A stretch of 64,000 bases of DNA from Sabethes cyaneus (taxonomy: Eukaryota > Arthropoda > Insecta > Diptera > Culicidae): NCBI RefSeq assembly GCF_943734655.1, contig NC_071354.1, positions 75,925,838-75,989,837 of the forward strand, read 5' to 3'. Made by a program: the position numbers and the translations under genes. A model generated the notes under the pieces. That model saw only the letters and a list, made by a program, of their open reading frames with translations, was not told the origin of the DNA and made no database searches. Shown here piece after piece: positions 34,291 through 44,683 of this stretch (positions are counted from its first letter, which is position 1; every line of letters starts with the position of its first letter).

Positions 34291-37185
34291 CGCACAGAAC
34301 CCCAACATATTCACTGCTACTACCAAAATGCGGGTGGCATGAACACGAGTGCTGTTGACTATCTGCTCGCCTGCTCCGACAGTCCGTACGAGATAATCGT
34401 ATTGACCGAAACCTGGCTTGACAATCGTACGTGCTCTCGGCAGATATTTGGGCCTAATTATGAGGTGTTCCGTTGCGACCGCAGCATACACAATAGTCGC
34501 AAAAGCACAGGAGGTGGCGTCTCGATAGCAGTCCATCACCAGTTCAAAGCGTCTATCATCGAAAATGACAACTGGCTGCCCGTCGAGCAAGTGTGGGTGA
34601 CGGTAAAGCTTGCAGACCGGAGGTTGTTCTTGTGTGCACTGTATCTGCCTCCTGATCGCATACGCGATCCCGTTATTTTGAATGCTCATATGAATTCAGT
34701 TACTGCAATAGCTTCAATGGCGTCTCCAGTAGACGAGATAATAGTTATGGGCGATTTCAACCTGCCTGGGTTAAAGTAGCGCGGACGAGGCAATGGTTTC
34801 ATGTACGTTGACTCTAGCTCGTCGTCTCTATCCCCACTCACTAACGAGTTACTCGACTGCTACAGCACTGCCACCATGCAACAAGTTAACAACATTGCTA
34901 ACGAAAACGGTCGCTTTCTCGATTTATGCTTTGCTAGTGTGCAAGTTCAGGCTCCCGAAATAGCGATGGCTCCTTCCCCTCTAGTTAAGGACGTTCCACA
35001 TCATCCACCCTTGCTGGTTACTATCCGTCAACAAATACGTCTTGACGTGACTAGTGCACCACCGATCGTCTACTATGATTTCGCCCGTGCGGACTTCAGG
35101 GAAATCCAAAGAACCCTGACTAGCATCAATTGGGATGCAGTTTTGGACAAGGATGATGTTAATTCTGCCGCAATGACTTTCTCCAACATTCTGAACTACG
35201 CTATCGATCGACATGTCCCAAAAAGAACCATGTCCGCTCTGAAGCAGATACCCTGGGTAAACGCTATGTTACGACGTCTGAAATCCGAGAGAAAGACCGC
35301 TCTCAAGTAATTTTCAAAATATCGAACGTTGCCACTCCGTAACCATTACTTGTCGATCAACACACGTTACAAACGATTGAGTCGCTCCTGTTTCCGGAAT
35401 TACCTGAGCAACATCGAACGTAGACTGAAAAGGAATCCCAAATCCTTTTGGAAGCACGTCAACGAACAGCGGAAGGACAACGGGCTTCCTTCGGTAATGT
35501 TCCTGAGTAATGAAACTGCCAGTAACACAGAACAGATTTCCCAACTATTCGCCCGGAAATTCTCCAGCGTATTTGCTGACGAAAGATTGACAAGAGAAGA
35601 AATTTCCGCAGCCATCCAGTGCGTCCCCGTACTTAGCAATTGCTTAACTCACCTTTCCATCGACGACGCGATGGTCATATCAGCCGCCGCGAAGCTAAAA
35701 TCCTCTCGTTCTTCTGGACCGGATGGTATTCCGTCTGTTCTGCTGAAACAGTGTATCAACGCCTTGGCTGCTCCGATGAGCCACCTGTTCAGTTTATTAA
35801 TCAGTACAGGTGTCTTCCCAACAATATGGAAATCGGCATACATGTTTCCTGTTCATAAAAAGGGGAATAGGAGAAATGTGAATAACTATCGCGGCATCTC
35901 TGCACTAAACTCAATATCAAAACTGTTCGAGCTTGTTGTGTATGCACCTGTATTTGCATTCTTTAAGCAATATGTCGTAGACGATCAACACGGCTTTATG
36001 CCCCAGCGGTCCACGACAACCAATCTTCTAACTCTGACGTCCGACGTGATAAAAAGTTTCGACGACCGGTCGCAGACGGACGTTATTTACACGGACCTTT
36101 CCGCTGCTTTTGACAAATTGAACCATCGAATCGCCATCGCCAAACTGGACAAACTCGGAATCGGAGGCTCGTTGCTACGATGGTTTAATTCCTACCTCTC
36201 CGATCGCCACCTAGAAGTTAGTATCGACGAGTTCACCTCCAGACCTTTCACTGCTAGTTCTGGAATTCCACAAGGTAGCCATCTCGGACCTTTGGTTTTC
36301 CTCATCTACTTCAACGATGTCAACTTCCTGTTTAAATGCCTGCGACTCTCTTTTGCCGACGATCTGAAGCTGTATGCTAAAGTCGATAGTCCGTCCGATG
36401 CCGCGTTCCTGCAAAAGCAGCTGCTGATTTTTGCAAAATGGTGCACAGACAACCGCATGCTGCTAAATTCCGACAAATGTGAAATAATTACATTCTCAAG
36501 GAAATTGAACCCTCTCGTTTTCGACTACATTCTATCAGACGTGCCTCTACGCCGCGAAAATTGTGTTAAAGACTTGGGAATACTGCTTGACTCTGAGCTC
36601 GACTTCAAACAGCACATCGCATATATTGTCGATAAGGCCTGCAGGAATCTGGGATTTATCATGCGGATCGCCAAGAACTTCAACGACATCTACTGCCTCA
36701 AAGCTCTCTACTGTGCTCTTGTCCGGTCCAACCTTGAGTACTGTGCTCCTGTGTGGAGTCCGTACTACCAAAATGGAGTTGACCGAATCGAGTCAGTGTA
36801 GCGCCGATTCATACGTTTTGCACTTCGAAGATTGCCCTGGAACGACCCCTTTCAGCTGCTCTGCTATGAACAACGCTGCAGACTCATCGATCTTGACCCG
36901 TTGAACACTCGTCGCGACGTGATCAGAGCAATGGCAGTCGCCGACATGCTGACCTCGAGAGTGGATTGCACAAGTTTACTCGCGAACCTCAACATATACG
37001 CCCAAAGTCGTGTTCTACGCAACGGTCCATTTCTGCGTGTACCGGATCGGCGAACCAACTATAGCACATTTAGCACAATCATCGGTCTTCAACGCCATTT
37101 CAATCGATTCACACATTGCTTCGACTTAAACGTCAGCCGCGAGGTACTGAAAACTCGTTTCCTGGCACTAGCACGTAGATTCTAG
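33802..37185 (+). pseudogene. CR1-like ORF2: endonuclease and reverse transcriptase
   Basis: Encodes the enzyme that nicks the target and copies the element RNA. One frame runs from the ATG at 33802 to TAG at 37183-37185, with in-frame stops at 34777-34779 (TAG), 35308-35310 (TAA) and 36799-36801 (TAG) and no frameshift. Order: two tandem linker modules (33802-34290); endonuclease with HCYYQNAGGMN near 34315, VLTETWLDN, LYLPPDRIRDP and VMGDFNLPG near 34750, then DVPHHPPLLV; RT with SGPDGIPSVLLKQ near 35715, FPVHKKGNRRNVNNYRGISA, VDDQHGFMPQRSTTTNLL, DVIYTDLSAAFDKLNHRIA, SGIPQGSHLGPLVFLIYFND and the catalytic FADD at 36352-36363; thumb region VKDLGILLDSELDFKQHIAY; C-terminal RRFIRFALRRLPW onward. 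All key motifs are present, yet the three stops should prevent a full product. Confidence 0.88.
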
Positions 37186-37240
37186 TTTAAGTGTATCAGT
37201 AGGGCCAGTAGGCCTGTTGATATTTTTTATACAAATAAAC

Positions 37241-37247
37241 AGAAGTG
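37241..37247. repeat. Target-site duplication, right copy (AGAAGTG)
   Basis: Right-hand partner of 32493-32499. The RTE frame read on the minus strand reaches IDSRHF exactly here. Confidence 0.9.
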
Positions 37248-37741
37248 CCGACTGTCGATCAAAACGTGGTCGATCTGTGATTCTGTCTGATTTGGTGACC
37301 TCCAGGTGTACTTATGGCGGATTCTGTGCTGGAAAAAGGTACTACGTACGGCCATATTCTTAGAGGCGGAAAAGTCGATAAGTCTTAGGCCCATTTCATT
37401 GGTCCGCTGGTGTGCACTGAACCTTCCAATCACCGGTTTGTATTCCTCCTCCTGGCCGACCTGAGCATTGAAATCCCCGATGACGATCTTGATATCATGT
37501 TTTGGGCAGCGGTCGTATTCACTCTCCAACTGCGCGTAGAACTCATCCTTGTCGTCATCGGTACTTCTGAGGTGAGGGCTGTGCACGTTGATGATGTTTA
37601 TATTGAAGAATCAGCCCTTGATTCTCAACCTGCACATTCGAGGATTGATTGGCCACCACCCAATCACCCGTTTCCGCATCTCGCCCATCACTATGAAAGC
37701 TGTACCCAGCTCGTGTGTGTTGCCGCAGCTCTGGTACCGTG
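37241..37741 (-). mobile_element. RTE-like LINE (5' part): endonuclease
   Basis: Endonuclease half of the element continued at 30385-32499. Reading the minus strand from 37741: a truncated start, a block ELGTAFIVMGEMRKRVIGWW, RLRIKGRFFNINIINVHSPH, KHDIKIVIGDFNAQVGQEEE near 37500, MGLRLIDFSASKNMAVRSTF, YTWRSPNQTESQIDHVLIDS and RHF at the insertion point. The GDFNAQ and IDHVL blocks are the conserved AP-endonuclease motifs. A frameshift lies near 37570. The 5' side is cut and abuts the inverted-repeat element that begins near 37742. Confidence 0.85.
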
Positions 37742-38726
37742 ACCGCCCCTAATTCTGCGCATTTTTCTTTATGTAAGTATTTTTTAACATTCTGCATAGC
37801 TCTGATCATTGCGTTATTTTTTTTATAAATGTCAGTTGAATATTACGCCGTTATTCACAAATGGGCCATAATATTTGAGAGCGAAATAATTTAACGTGAA
37901 ACGGAAAGTATTTTATATGACAGAAAACATCGTTGTTAGCACCAACGCTAATATTGTCCTTCTAGAAAATTAACAAATTTATGATCTAAATTCTTTGCAA
38001 TGATCAAATTACCCAGCATAATTAGAAAGAATAATTAGTTTTAGTCATGTTTGAGACAAAAAGAGTGATTGCATGCATTGCTTTCCTTAGAAAAATGCGA
38101 TGCAATAATGCGCAGATTTAGGCACAGATTTTTTATTCATGTCCCAAATTCTGCGCAGTAATGTATCGTACGAAGAAAGCGCGAAAGAATACGCAACCAC
38201 ACCCAAATGGCTGAGGTATAGAGGCATGAAAATTCAAGTAGAATCTTTAACTTGCATTGATTTGAATCCTGATGTGCTGTGTCTCGGGGTCCGAACCCAC
38301 GAGCGCCAATTCATGAAACCATGTCTTCTATTTTTTTTAATGTCCAACCTCATGGGGCCGTCAGAGAGTGGGGCAGTGGTTTCTATATGAAAACACAATT
38401 TTTAGTATTAGTCTAAAGTGTAATGTTCAGTATGCAGAAAACCCGAATCAATCCTCCCTTCACGTTATCGAGAATAAAATATTTAAAATGAAGCAATCAA
38501 AATGATAACAATATTCCTTTGCCACCCGGACAGCACAAGGAGGCCGGAGCATGAATTTAATTATGGTAATGGCTAATGCCGCAATTTTTGGTGTGCTTTC
38601 AGCGTATAAAGACATAAACAGCATGGCAGGAGTATTTATTTTCACTTTTTGGGTGCGCAGAATTAGGAGCAAACATGCGCAGAATTAGGAACATGGGCAA
38701 GAAAGTGCGCAGAATTAGGCACCGTG
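37742..38726. mobile_element. Putative DNA element with CTAATTCTGCGCA inverted repeats
   Basis: The left end holds CCCTAATTCTGCGCATTTTT (from 37746) and the right end, complemented, GCCTAATTCTGCGCACTTTC (from 38722). The motif TGCGCAGAATTAGG or its complement recurs inside, near 38108, 38148, 38656 and 38676, with a further variant just outside near 38895. ACCGTG stands near both ends (37736-37741 and 38721-38726) but is not neatly placed as a target duplication. No transposase was found, so it would be nonautonomous. Superfamily undetermined. Confidence 0.45.
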
Positions 38727-39051
38727 GATAAGTTTACAAAACGCAAAATATACTCAATTGTTGGTCGACTTATAATTCCCATATTTTTTACCAGATATTA
38801 TAGACCGTAGTACTACACGTTGAGGCTATCCACGTTGTTAATTTAAATCTAGAATACTTAGAATAGCGGAAGAATCATAAAAATGTCTTAACTGCGCAGA
38901 ATATGGTACGTTCACGGTATATGTCTAACTAAATAGTGTTTGATGTTGAAGTAAGATTTGAAGCGCTATTAACATTCATTCGAAAATAATTGAATATTTT
39001 CAACGTGCAGTCTCAACAAATTCTATATGTGCTGCATGCGTATTATTACAT

Positions 39052-39137
39052 GCATGGATATATGCTACTATCGCCACAAAGAGACTTACGTAGTCCTGCG
39101 TCACCTATATGCGGTCGCGTCTTGTACCCAACCTCTT
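39052..39137 (+). repeat. Dispersed repeat, copy A
   Basis: Closely matches 46003-46083. Shared core includes ACAAAGAGACTTACGTAGT, CTGCGTCACCTATAT and GCGGTCG(C/T)GTCTTGTAC. Both copies are preceded by ATGC-rich alternating sequence. Not assigned to a family. Confidence 0.8.
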
Positions 39138-39319
39138 CGATTTTTTCTGCCTCAAACGAAATAGGTTGTATAAGTTCTCCAATTTCAGTTGAATAAGTAT
39201 TGTAGAATTGTTTACATAAATTTTATTCGATGCATATTCAGCTATGGCTGAATAATTATGGCTGCTAAAATGTTTAATCAGCGCATAAATGTTTTTTGGG
39301 TATTAAACCCAATCACCAA

Positions 39320-39402
39320 TCTATAGACCACTTCCCTGCCGAGCCGGGACTTCATATGCCCGGTAATTAATCTTGATGTCCCGGGGCGAATAGCTGACGT
39401 GG
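39320..39402 (-). mobile_element. Tiny RTE-like endonuclease fragment
   Basis: About 85 bases match, in sense, the part of the RTE-like endonuclease at 25940-26025 (minus strand). Shared blocks are TTCATAT(G/C)CCC, ATCTTGATGTCCCG and a CTGCCGA/CTACCGA block. Many substitutions mark it as old. Confidence 0.6.
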
Positions 39403-39639
39403 AAAATTGAAGACATTGAAAAAATTGAAAACATGCAGAAGTAAATAGTTGCAAGAATGCATTGCTTCATTTTCATTTGCCTGAGCAATCTTAATATTTT
39501 TTTGTAGCAAACAGATGTGTTTCATTGATCTGACAGTGGGATGGGACCGTAACGTCAGGCGAACTAAAACATCAGGCGAAAAGCAAATACTCAGCAGACA
39601 TATGAGATTTGAGGATTATTTCTCACCACTGGGGTGTAC

Positions 39640-39707
39640 AGGTTTTTTGGATGCACGATCAAAAGAAATGCGTCAAGTTTAAGTCGACCAACCATTGATC
39701 GTAACAC
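39640..39707 (+). repeat. Dispersed repeat shared with 60050-60113
   Basis: Shared pattern: GCACGATC or GCACGATTC, then AAAGAAATGC(G/A)TCAAG, then TTGATCGTAAC. Same orientation in both. It probably marks an old repeat family of unknown type. Confidence 0.55.
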
Positions 39708-41239
39708 CTTTAAGTTCTAAGATTTTTTTCAACGCCTTTCTCTGGTCGGGTCGTAATAAAATTAATATCAAAATGAGCGGAAATGTCTGTAAAACCGAGA
39801 GCTAAAATAAATGGGACAATTAAAAAAATCAACAGCCATGTCCTCTTAAGTTTACTAGACCAGTAGCTGTCATCACTGCATGTGAAATTAATGGTAAGCG
39901 ATATGATTATCGCACTATGAGTTAATTGCTGCATGGAGTAACTGAAACGGAAAGAGTGTAACACTGAAAGACAGTCGAGATCGAGTTTCCAAAGTATGTA
40001 ATAAACGCTTAGTAAACCAACAAGGTATTGACTGATAAACAGCGATGTAAGGCAAGGGTTTTGGATTTTACTAACTAGTGAAAGCTACGCTGTACTGCAA
40101 TGCTTCCTTCGGAAGGTTTTCCCACCAGATGAAGCGTTGCAAGACTTATTTTTAAATCTAATCCGTGGTTGCGGCAGCCACGTTTGAAACAGCATGTGTG
40201 TTAGTTTTAATTATTATAATAATGAATAGAAACAAATAGGAAAATTCAATTGTACTGGGTCTTCACAGTGCTACTCAACTGGTAAAATGCTCTGGTAAGC
40301 GAAAGTGTGATGTGCATTCACTTTCTTTCAATTATTGACCCACATGAAGATCCGGTAAATAACCGATCGGAATTCGTGCAGACCATACTACACGGAGTAA
40401 ACATTAGAATTTAGAGAACCTTAGAGTCGGTACGAACGATGGACTCCATACAGAAAACTTTGCTATCTTAACGAACCCCGTGGTACACTATTTCAAGTGA
40501 GGACCACTAGAAGAAAGCAGTGTAATCATAATTGAATTAATAGATTGCTCTACATGCACTTGCACTTCATACGACGGCGAGGTATGCGATGCAGTATAGC
40601 TAGACTGCATATTTCACGCCAATGTGAGCATCAACCAATTCGCCAGAATTGAGGTGCAGCTTAACGGATGCATTACATATGCTGAAACGGTTGTTCGCTC
40701 TCGCTCTGTGTAGGGTGTAGATTTCACCTTCACAGTAGAGGCAACGGTGTTTCATTTTCCCTCACCCTGATTTTTACAATGTCAATTTTTGTGATTTGTC
40801 CTTTTTTGCTAAGTAACACCTTTTTATTTCTAGTGCAAGTTTTTGATTTCCCTTTTTTCTATATTCTGATATACTATTGTAATTATCTTATAAACCCACT
40901 GTCCACATCAATAGTGAGATGCAGTGGCAGCCCACGCAATTATCGTACTGCACCGGCTTATGCTAACAATTCAGTTCCATCTGACTGACTTCAGCACCTT
41001 TTGCGTTCGACTTTTTTTCTTGCGAACATACATCATCAGGAGAAGAGTTGCACATATGTTCGATAGACATAATTTTCGAGACCAGTAACACCACACCGCG
41101 TTCCTTCCCACTCGCCCTTACATCTCCTGTGGTACCCTTATGTAGCGAATGCTCTCTTCGCGAGGAAAAGCTGAAACTGATGGCCGGATTCAGATCAGTC
41201 GGGCACCAATTTGGCCACTAAACAGAGCATTGAAGTGGA

Positions 41240-41247
41240 TTTAAAAG
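41240..41247 (+). promoter_or_regulatory. TATA-like element of the Osiris gene (tentative)
   Basis: TTTAAAAG lies about 35-40 bases before a GCAGTTTAGTT sequence that resembles an arthropod initiator near 41279, and about 210 bases before the start codon. Position and sequence fit a core promoter only loosely. Confidence 0.35.
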
Positions 41248-41455
41248 CAGGTGCTAATCAGCAGATTTTGCTAGTTGCAGTTTAGTTAGTTGAACGGTGC
41301 AGTTCGTCGTCGTTGCCTGCCGGGAGAAGCACTTACGGAAGGTGGTCGTGTCTTATAGCAACATAAAATCCTGCATTTGCATAGTCGGGGCCTAGTGCTT
41401 GTGATTGTGTTATTTCGGTGCACCGACCGAAAGAAGATAAGAAAGCTCCTTCAGA

Positions 41456-42259
41456 ATGTGCAACCGATCGATGATCCTGAAGCTTCTGCTGGTGGCCACC
41501 CTCGTGTCCTCAGCGCTAAGTGTTTCTACCTGTTCGTGGCGAGCAGCCGGGAGCAGCTGGTTCGGTGGTGAAATCTGTATCCTGCAAAAAGTGTACGATG
41601 ACTGCCAGGAGAAGAGCGATTTCACCGAATGCCTAAAGCAGAAAGCACTGACGTCGCTCTCAAGAGCGATTGATATGGTGAGTTTCTATCCTCTGGGGAG
41701 AAATTGTTCCTAGAAAGTAACGATCTGTATTATCCTCTTCTCCCCAAAGGATTCCATCCAGCTGGTCGATGGAGTTACCCTAGTCAAGCAGAATTCGTCG
41801 GATGATTCCGAAAACGAAACCGTCCCCGCATTGGCTGATGGCCGTGGACTGGATGATCTGAGCAGCACTGACCGTGCACTGCTGCAAAAATTTGATCGAT
41901 TCTTGAAAACGCACACAGTCAGGCTGGATCTGGCCACCACAGCTGAAGCGCGCGGAAATAATAGGAAAAATGGAAGTCGTTACATTATTGCGGCTATTCT
42001 CACTGCAATGGGCATTGCTGGACCGATCGGTCTGAAAACCCTCGGTGCCATCGCATTCAAAGCCCTGGTCATCTCTAAGGTTGCTCTCACCATTGCCAGT
42101 ATTTTGGCGTTGAAGAAGATCTTCAAGGCCGATCACCATGAGGAAACTAGCTTCCAGGTGCATGCTGGTCACGACAATCGCCGAGCAACGTATTTCGTGC
42201 GTCCAGTGAGGGCTTCCGTTGATCCCTACCGGTATTATTACGAACAACCGGCCTACTAA
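41456..42259 (+). CDS. Osiris-family (DUF1676) protein, two exons
   Basis: Insect-specific Osiris proteins are secretory-pathway membrane proteins linked to cuticle formation; that role is family knowledge. Exon 1 is 41456-41677 (74 codons), the intron is 41678-41749 (72 bases, GTGAGT...AAAG, phase 0), and exon 2 is 41750-42259, giving 243 residues. Residues 1-22 form a signal peptide (MILKLLLVATLVSSALS core). Four cysteines follow at 26, 41, 50 and 59 (ICILQKVYDDC, FTECLKQKA), the family's Cys region. DUF1676 spans the middle, and a long hydrophobic segment lies at 152-199 (GIAGPIGLKTLGAIAFKALV). The C-terminal tail is Tyr-rich and ends YYYEQPAY, which may be a variant of the AQxLAY-type motif. 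The frame and splice sites are intact. Osiris genes usually cluster; here it stands alone among transposons, so it may be one of the dispersed members. I cannot give a number. Confidence 0.92.
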
Positions 42260-42706
42260 TGGGTTCATTAGTAGTGTCATACCTCCCACATTCTTGGAAA
42301 ACATCAACGCTAACAGCAATGTCAAACCCAAAACTACGAGACGGAAAACGATGCGATTGGAGCATGCGAATTAATCTGTTTCCGCAATGGATGGAAACGA
42401 AGAACTGAAATGCATGAATATTGAGACTGCTTAATGATGAGCACTAATCGTTTCATTCCATTGGAATGAAAGCGAAAAATCATCATCACTACCACACCAC
42501 ACACACCCACGAAGGAACCAAAAAATGTGTGGAAAGCGACGGAAAAAGATCAGAGACGAAGTAATATTCGGATGTGCCTATTACCTCTCCCGATCTGTAT
42601 AGTAATTATCATTTACTGTTATTTATTTTAAATACGTAAATTATTTATTTATTGAGAGCAACGATGTCCCTCCTGTTTTGTCGGTAAGCTTAAAATATTG
42701 TTGTGC

Positions 42707-42712
42707 AATAAA
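42707..42712 (+). terminator. Polyadenylation signal AATAAA of the Osiris gene
   Basis: AATAAA 448 bases after the stop codon, within GTGCAATAAATGAAAC, followed by a GT-rich segment (AGAGTTGTTTGG near 42742). This would give a 3' UTR of about 470 bases. Confidence 0.65.
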
Positions 42713-43860
42713 TGAAACAAGTCAAAGTGAGAAAACTGTTTAGAGTTGTTTGGAAACTTTTGAGAGTTTTTTATTTGGATACGGAGCACTTGTGGCACAG
42801 GTGGTTAATTTACTAAAAAAGAGGTTTGAAACAGGTGGTTAATTTACTAAAAAAGAGGTTTGAAATACCAATAGTAACCAATCGCAGGTATTGATTGAGG
42901 AGAGCCAAAAGTTCGCCACCCGAAAAAAGTAACAATTAATATGCATATTTTTCGTAGCGGGAAACATTTTTGGCATTGCTAAACTTTGGACATCAGTCCA
43001 CCAGCGAAACAATAGGACTAATTTGTGTGGAACCACGAAGATAAGTCTTCAACACTACCGTAACGTCTGTCACGGTCCCTAAATGTATCCTGCTAACGAT
43101 GCATAACTCTGATGTGTTACCATTGCGGCAGTTGATCGCTCATCTCCGTAGATTGTCCCTTTTCTCATCGAGCAGCGAAGGAGTGCAGTGCTTTGGGTGA
43201 TCCCTCAGTTCGGGATTACTCACATAATTGAGGCACAAATCTTCTATTCATTTTTAGCAATATCTGATCCAATTTTTCCACCATGTTCCTCGGGGGTTTA
43301 CCTAATTCCAGGAGCTACGCTGGGAATTTCATAGGGTCCAGTTGTTTCTTGCGAGATACTCGTTGGACGTATGGGTTGGCATGTTGTTGATTCATTGGAA
43401 AGACCCGTTCGACGTTAACTCGGGTAGATTTCAACAGGAATAAACATATTCTTCTTATTCGCTGAAAACGTCTTCTCTATCTCTAATACAAGTACTACGA
43501 ACAACACTAATCGTTTCGTTCCACCAATATTCCGGACACGATGTGTTCATTGTTTTCGGTTTTCTTTACACGCTGGCGTCGCACGCCTTCGCTATTATTT
43601 CAGGCAAGCTAAATATGTTCAGATCCGAGAAACAACTAACACTACCACTACCAGTGCCTCTTCGAAGATCTAAGTCGATGACGCTCAATGGTCAATGGTT
43701 CTGCACAGTAGGCCATAATGCAGGTACTTCTTTCAAGTACCACCATCTACTACAGTGGCGGTAGACAGGAAGAATATGGAGTCGATTTCATAGCGTTGAG
43801 AAAGCAAAAGCAACGAGTTATCCAGTGGAGAAGCAGAGATGTGTAAATGTGTGTTGAGAG
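42713..43860. other. Noncoding region downstream of the Osiris gene
   Basis: Contains a 34-bp tandem duplication (annotated separately) and otherwise no recognised gene or repeat family. Short frames show no motif. Confidence 0.4.
42797..42864. repeat. Perfect 34-bp tandem duplication
   Basis: The unit starting ACAGGTGGTTAATTTACT and ending GAGGTTTGAA occurs twice back to back (42797-42830 and 42831-42864) with no mismatch. Lack of divergence suggests a recent local duplication. Confidence 0.95.
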
Positions 43861-43861
43861 T

Positions 43862-44050
43862 TAACATGACGTGAAAATCATCATCAATCATGCAAATGCG
43901 CAGATCGGGAGGGAGAAATTCTTCCGTCCTGGCATTGTTAGACATAACCTCCATCTGTCCACCAACGATAACGGTCTGATTCTTATAAATTTTACCGTGA
44001 CCAGAGGAATGGTCATCTGTAGCACCTACTTTCCACGTCTAAATATTCGG
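43862..44050 (+). mobile_element. RTE-like endonuclease fragment
   Basis: Plus-strand fragment reading VKIIINHANAQIGREKFFRP near 43872 and ILINFTVTRGMVICSTYFPR to about 44040, matching the DIKIVIGDMNAQVG and RGLVIRSTFFPR blocks of the copy at 23853-26421. The Gly-Asp before NAQ is changed to Asn-His, so the catalytic block is lost. Confidence 0.75.
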
Positions 44051-44065
44051 CAAAACACCCTCGGT

Positions 44066-44350
44066 TCAATGTCCGTTCGTTGGATCACCACGAGCGATGT
44101 TGAACAGCATGCAGGATACGCCGTCACCTTGTCTCAAGCCTCGCCGCGTCTTGAAGAGACCTGAGAATGTCTCTGAGATGCGTACGATACACATCACTAG
44201 ATCAAATGTAGCTTTGATCAGCCGCGTCAGTTTATCCGGAAAACCGTGCCATAGCCGGTCTCGATCGACTGTATCGTATGCTGCTTTGAAATCTAGAAAG
44301 ATGTGTTGCGTGGGCACGTCGTACTCCCGACATTTCTGCAAGATCTAAGA
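44066..44350 (-). mobile_element. RTE-like reverse transcriptase fragment
   Basis: Minus-strand fragment with MQKCREYDVPTQHIFLDFKA, AYDTVDRDRLW, GFPDKLTRLIKATFDLVMCI and RRGLRQGDGVSCMLFNIAR. Relative to other copies a few residues are missing between RLW and GFP. It is open through this length, so it may be younger than the adjacent endonuclease piece, with which it lies in opposite orientation. Confidence 0.8.
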
Positions 44351-44404
44351 TCTTATTGGATGGTGAAATTGCTCCGTAATGACGATGTGTATCCCCTATG
44401 ACGA

Positions 44405-44683
44405 TCTGTCCGTCTGTCTATCTGTCTGTCTGTCTGAGTAGGTGCCATATAGACTCGCAAACTACTGAACCGATCGGCGTGAAAATTTGCCCGGAAAGGT
44501 TCTTATGATGGTTTATGGAGGTTACGTAACTGCCAAAATGAATCGTCTACGGTTGAACTCCTGAACTTGCACAACTCGAAAGAAACTTGCTCAAACTTGA
44601 ACGTGACAAAGGTCATCCTAGATTTACGATTTATTACAACACAGTTTAATTTGTGGCGATACAAAGTTTGCCGGGTCAGCTAG
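44405..44683 (+). mobile_element. Short Helitron-like repeat, copy 3
   Basis: Shares both termini with the large copies: a (CTGT)n run followed by an ACTCGCAAACTACTGAACCG block, and the 3' end GTTTGCCGGGTCAGCTAG before a T. It lacks the tandem modules between, so it is only about 280 bases. The 5' TCTATACC start is degraded or absent. Confidence 0.7.

Larger units (their letters stand above)
32500..37240 (+). mobile_element. Full-length CR1/Jockey-type LINE (T1/Q-like), 4741 bp
   Basis: Complete insertion bounded by AGAAGTG on both sides. It starts ATTCGGTTCAGTGTATTGAA, has a 5' leader of about 360 bases, ORF1 at 32862-33757, ORF2 at 33802-37185 with its frame probably open from just before the ORF1 stop, and a short 3' UTR ending in TTTTTTATACAAATAAAC. 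ORF1 carries a PHD-type finger and ORF2 an AP endonuclease plus reverse transcriptase, an arrangement known for CR1-clade LINEs; this clade call is inference. ORF2 stays in one frame throughout and is broken only by three in-frame stops, while ORF1 has one stop and one small frameshift. It is the least decayed element in the window and sits antisense within an RTE-like LINE. Confidence 0.9.
38727..41219. other. Upstream intergenic region of the Osiris gene with repeat scraps
   Basis: Holds three short repeat relics annotated separately (39052-39137, 39320-39402, 39640-39707). Otherwise AT-rich DNA without coding pattern. The last kilobase is probably the 5' regulatory region of the Osiris gene, but no specific binding site is claimed. 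Confidence 0.4.

Noticed and set aside
43862..44350. Twin-priming inversion of a single LINE
   Set aside because: The order of sense and antisense parts is the reverse of what twin priming gives.
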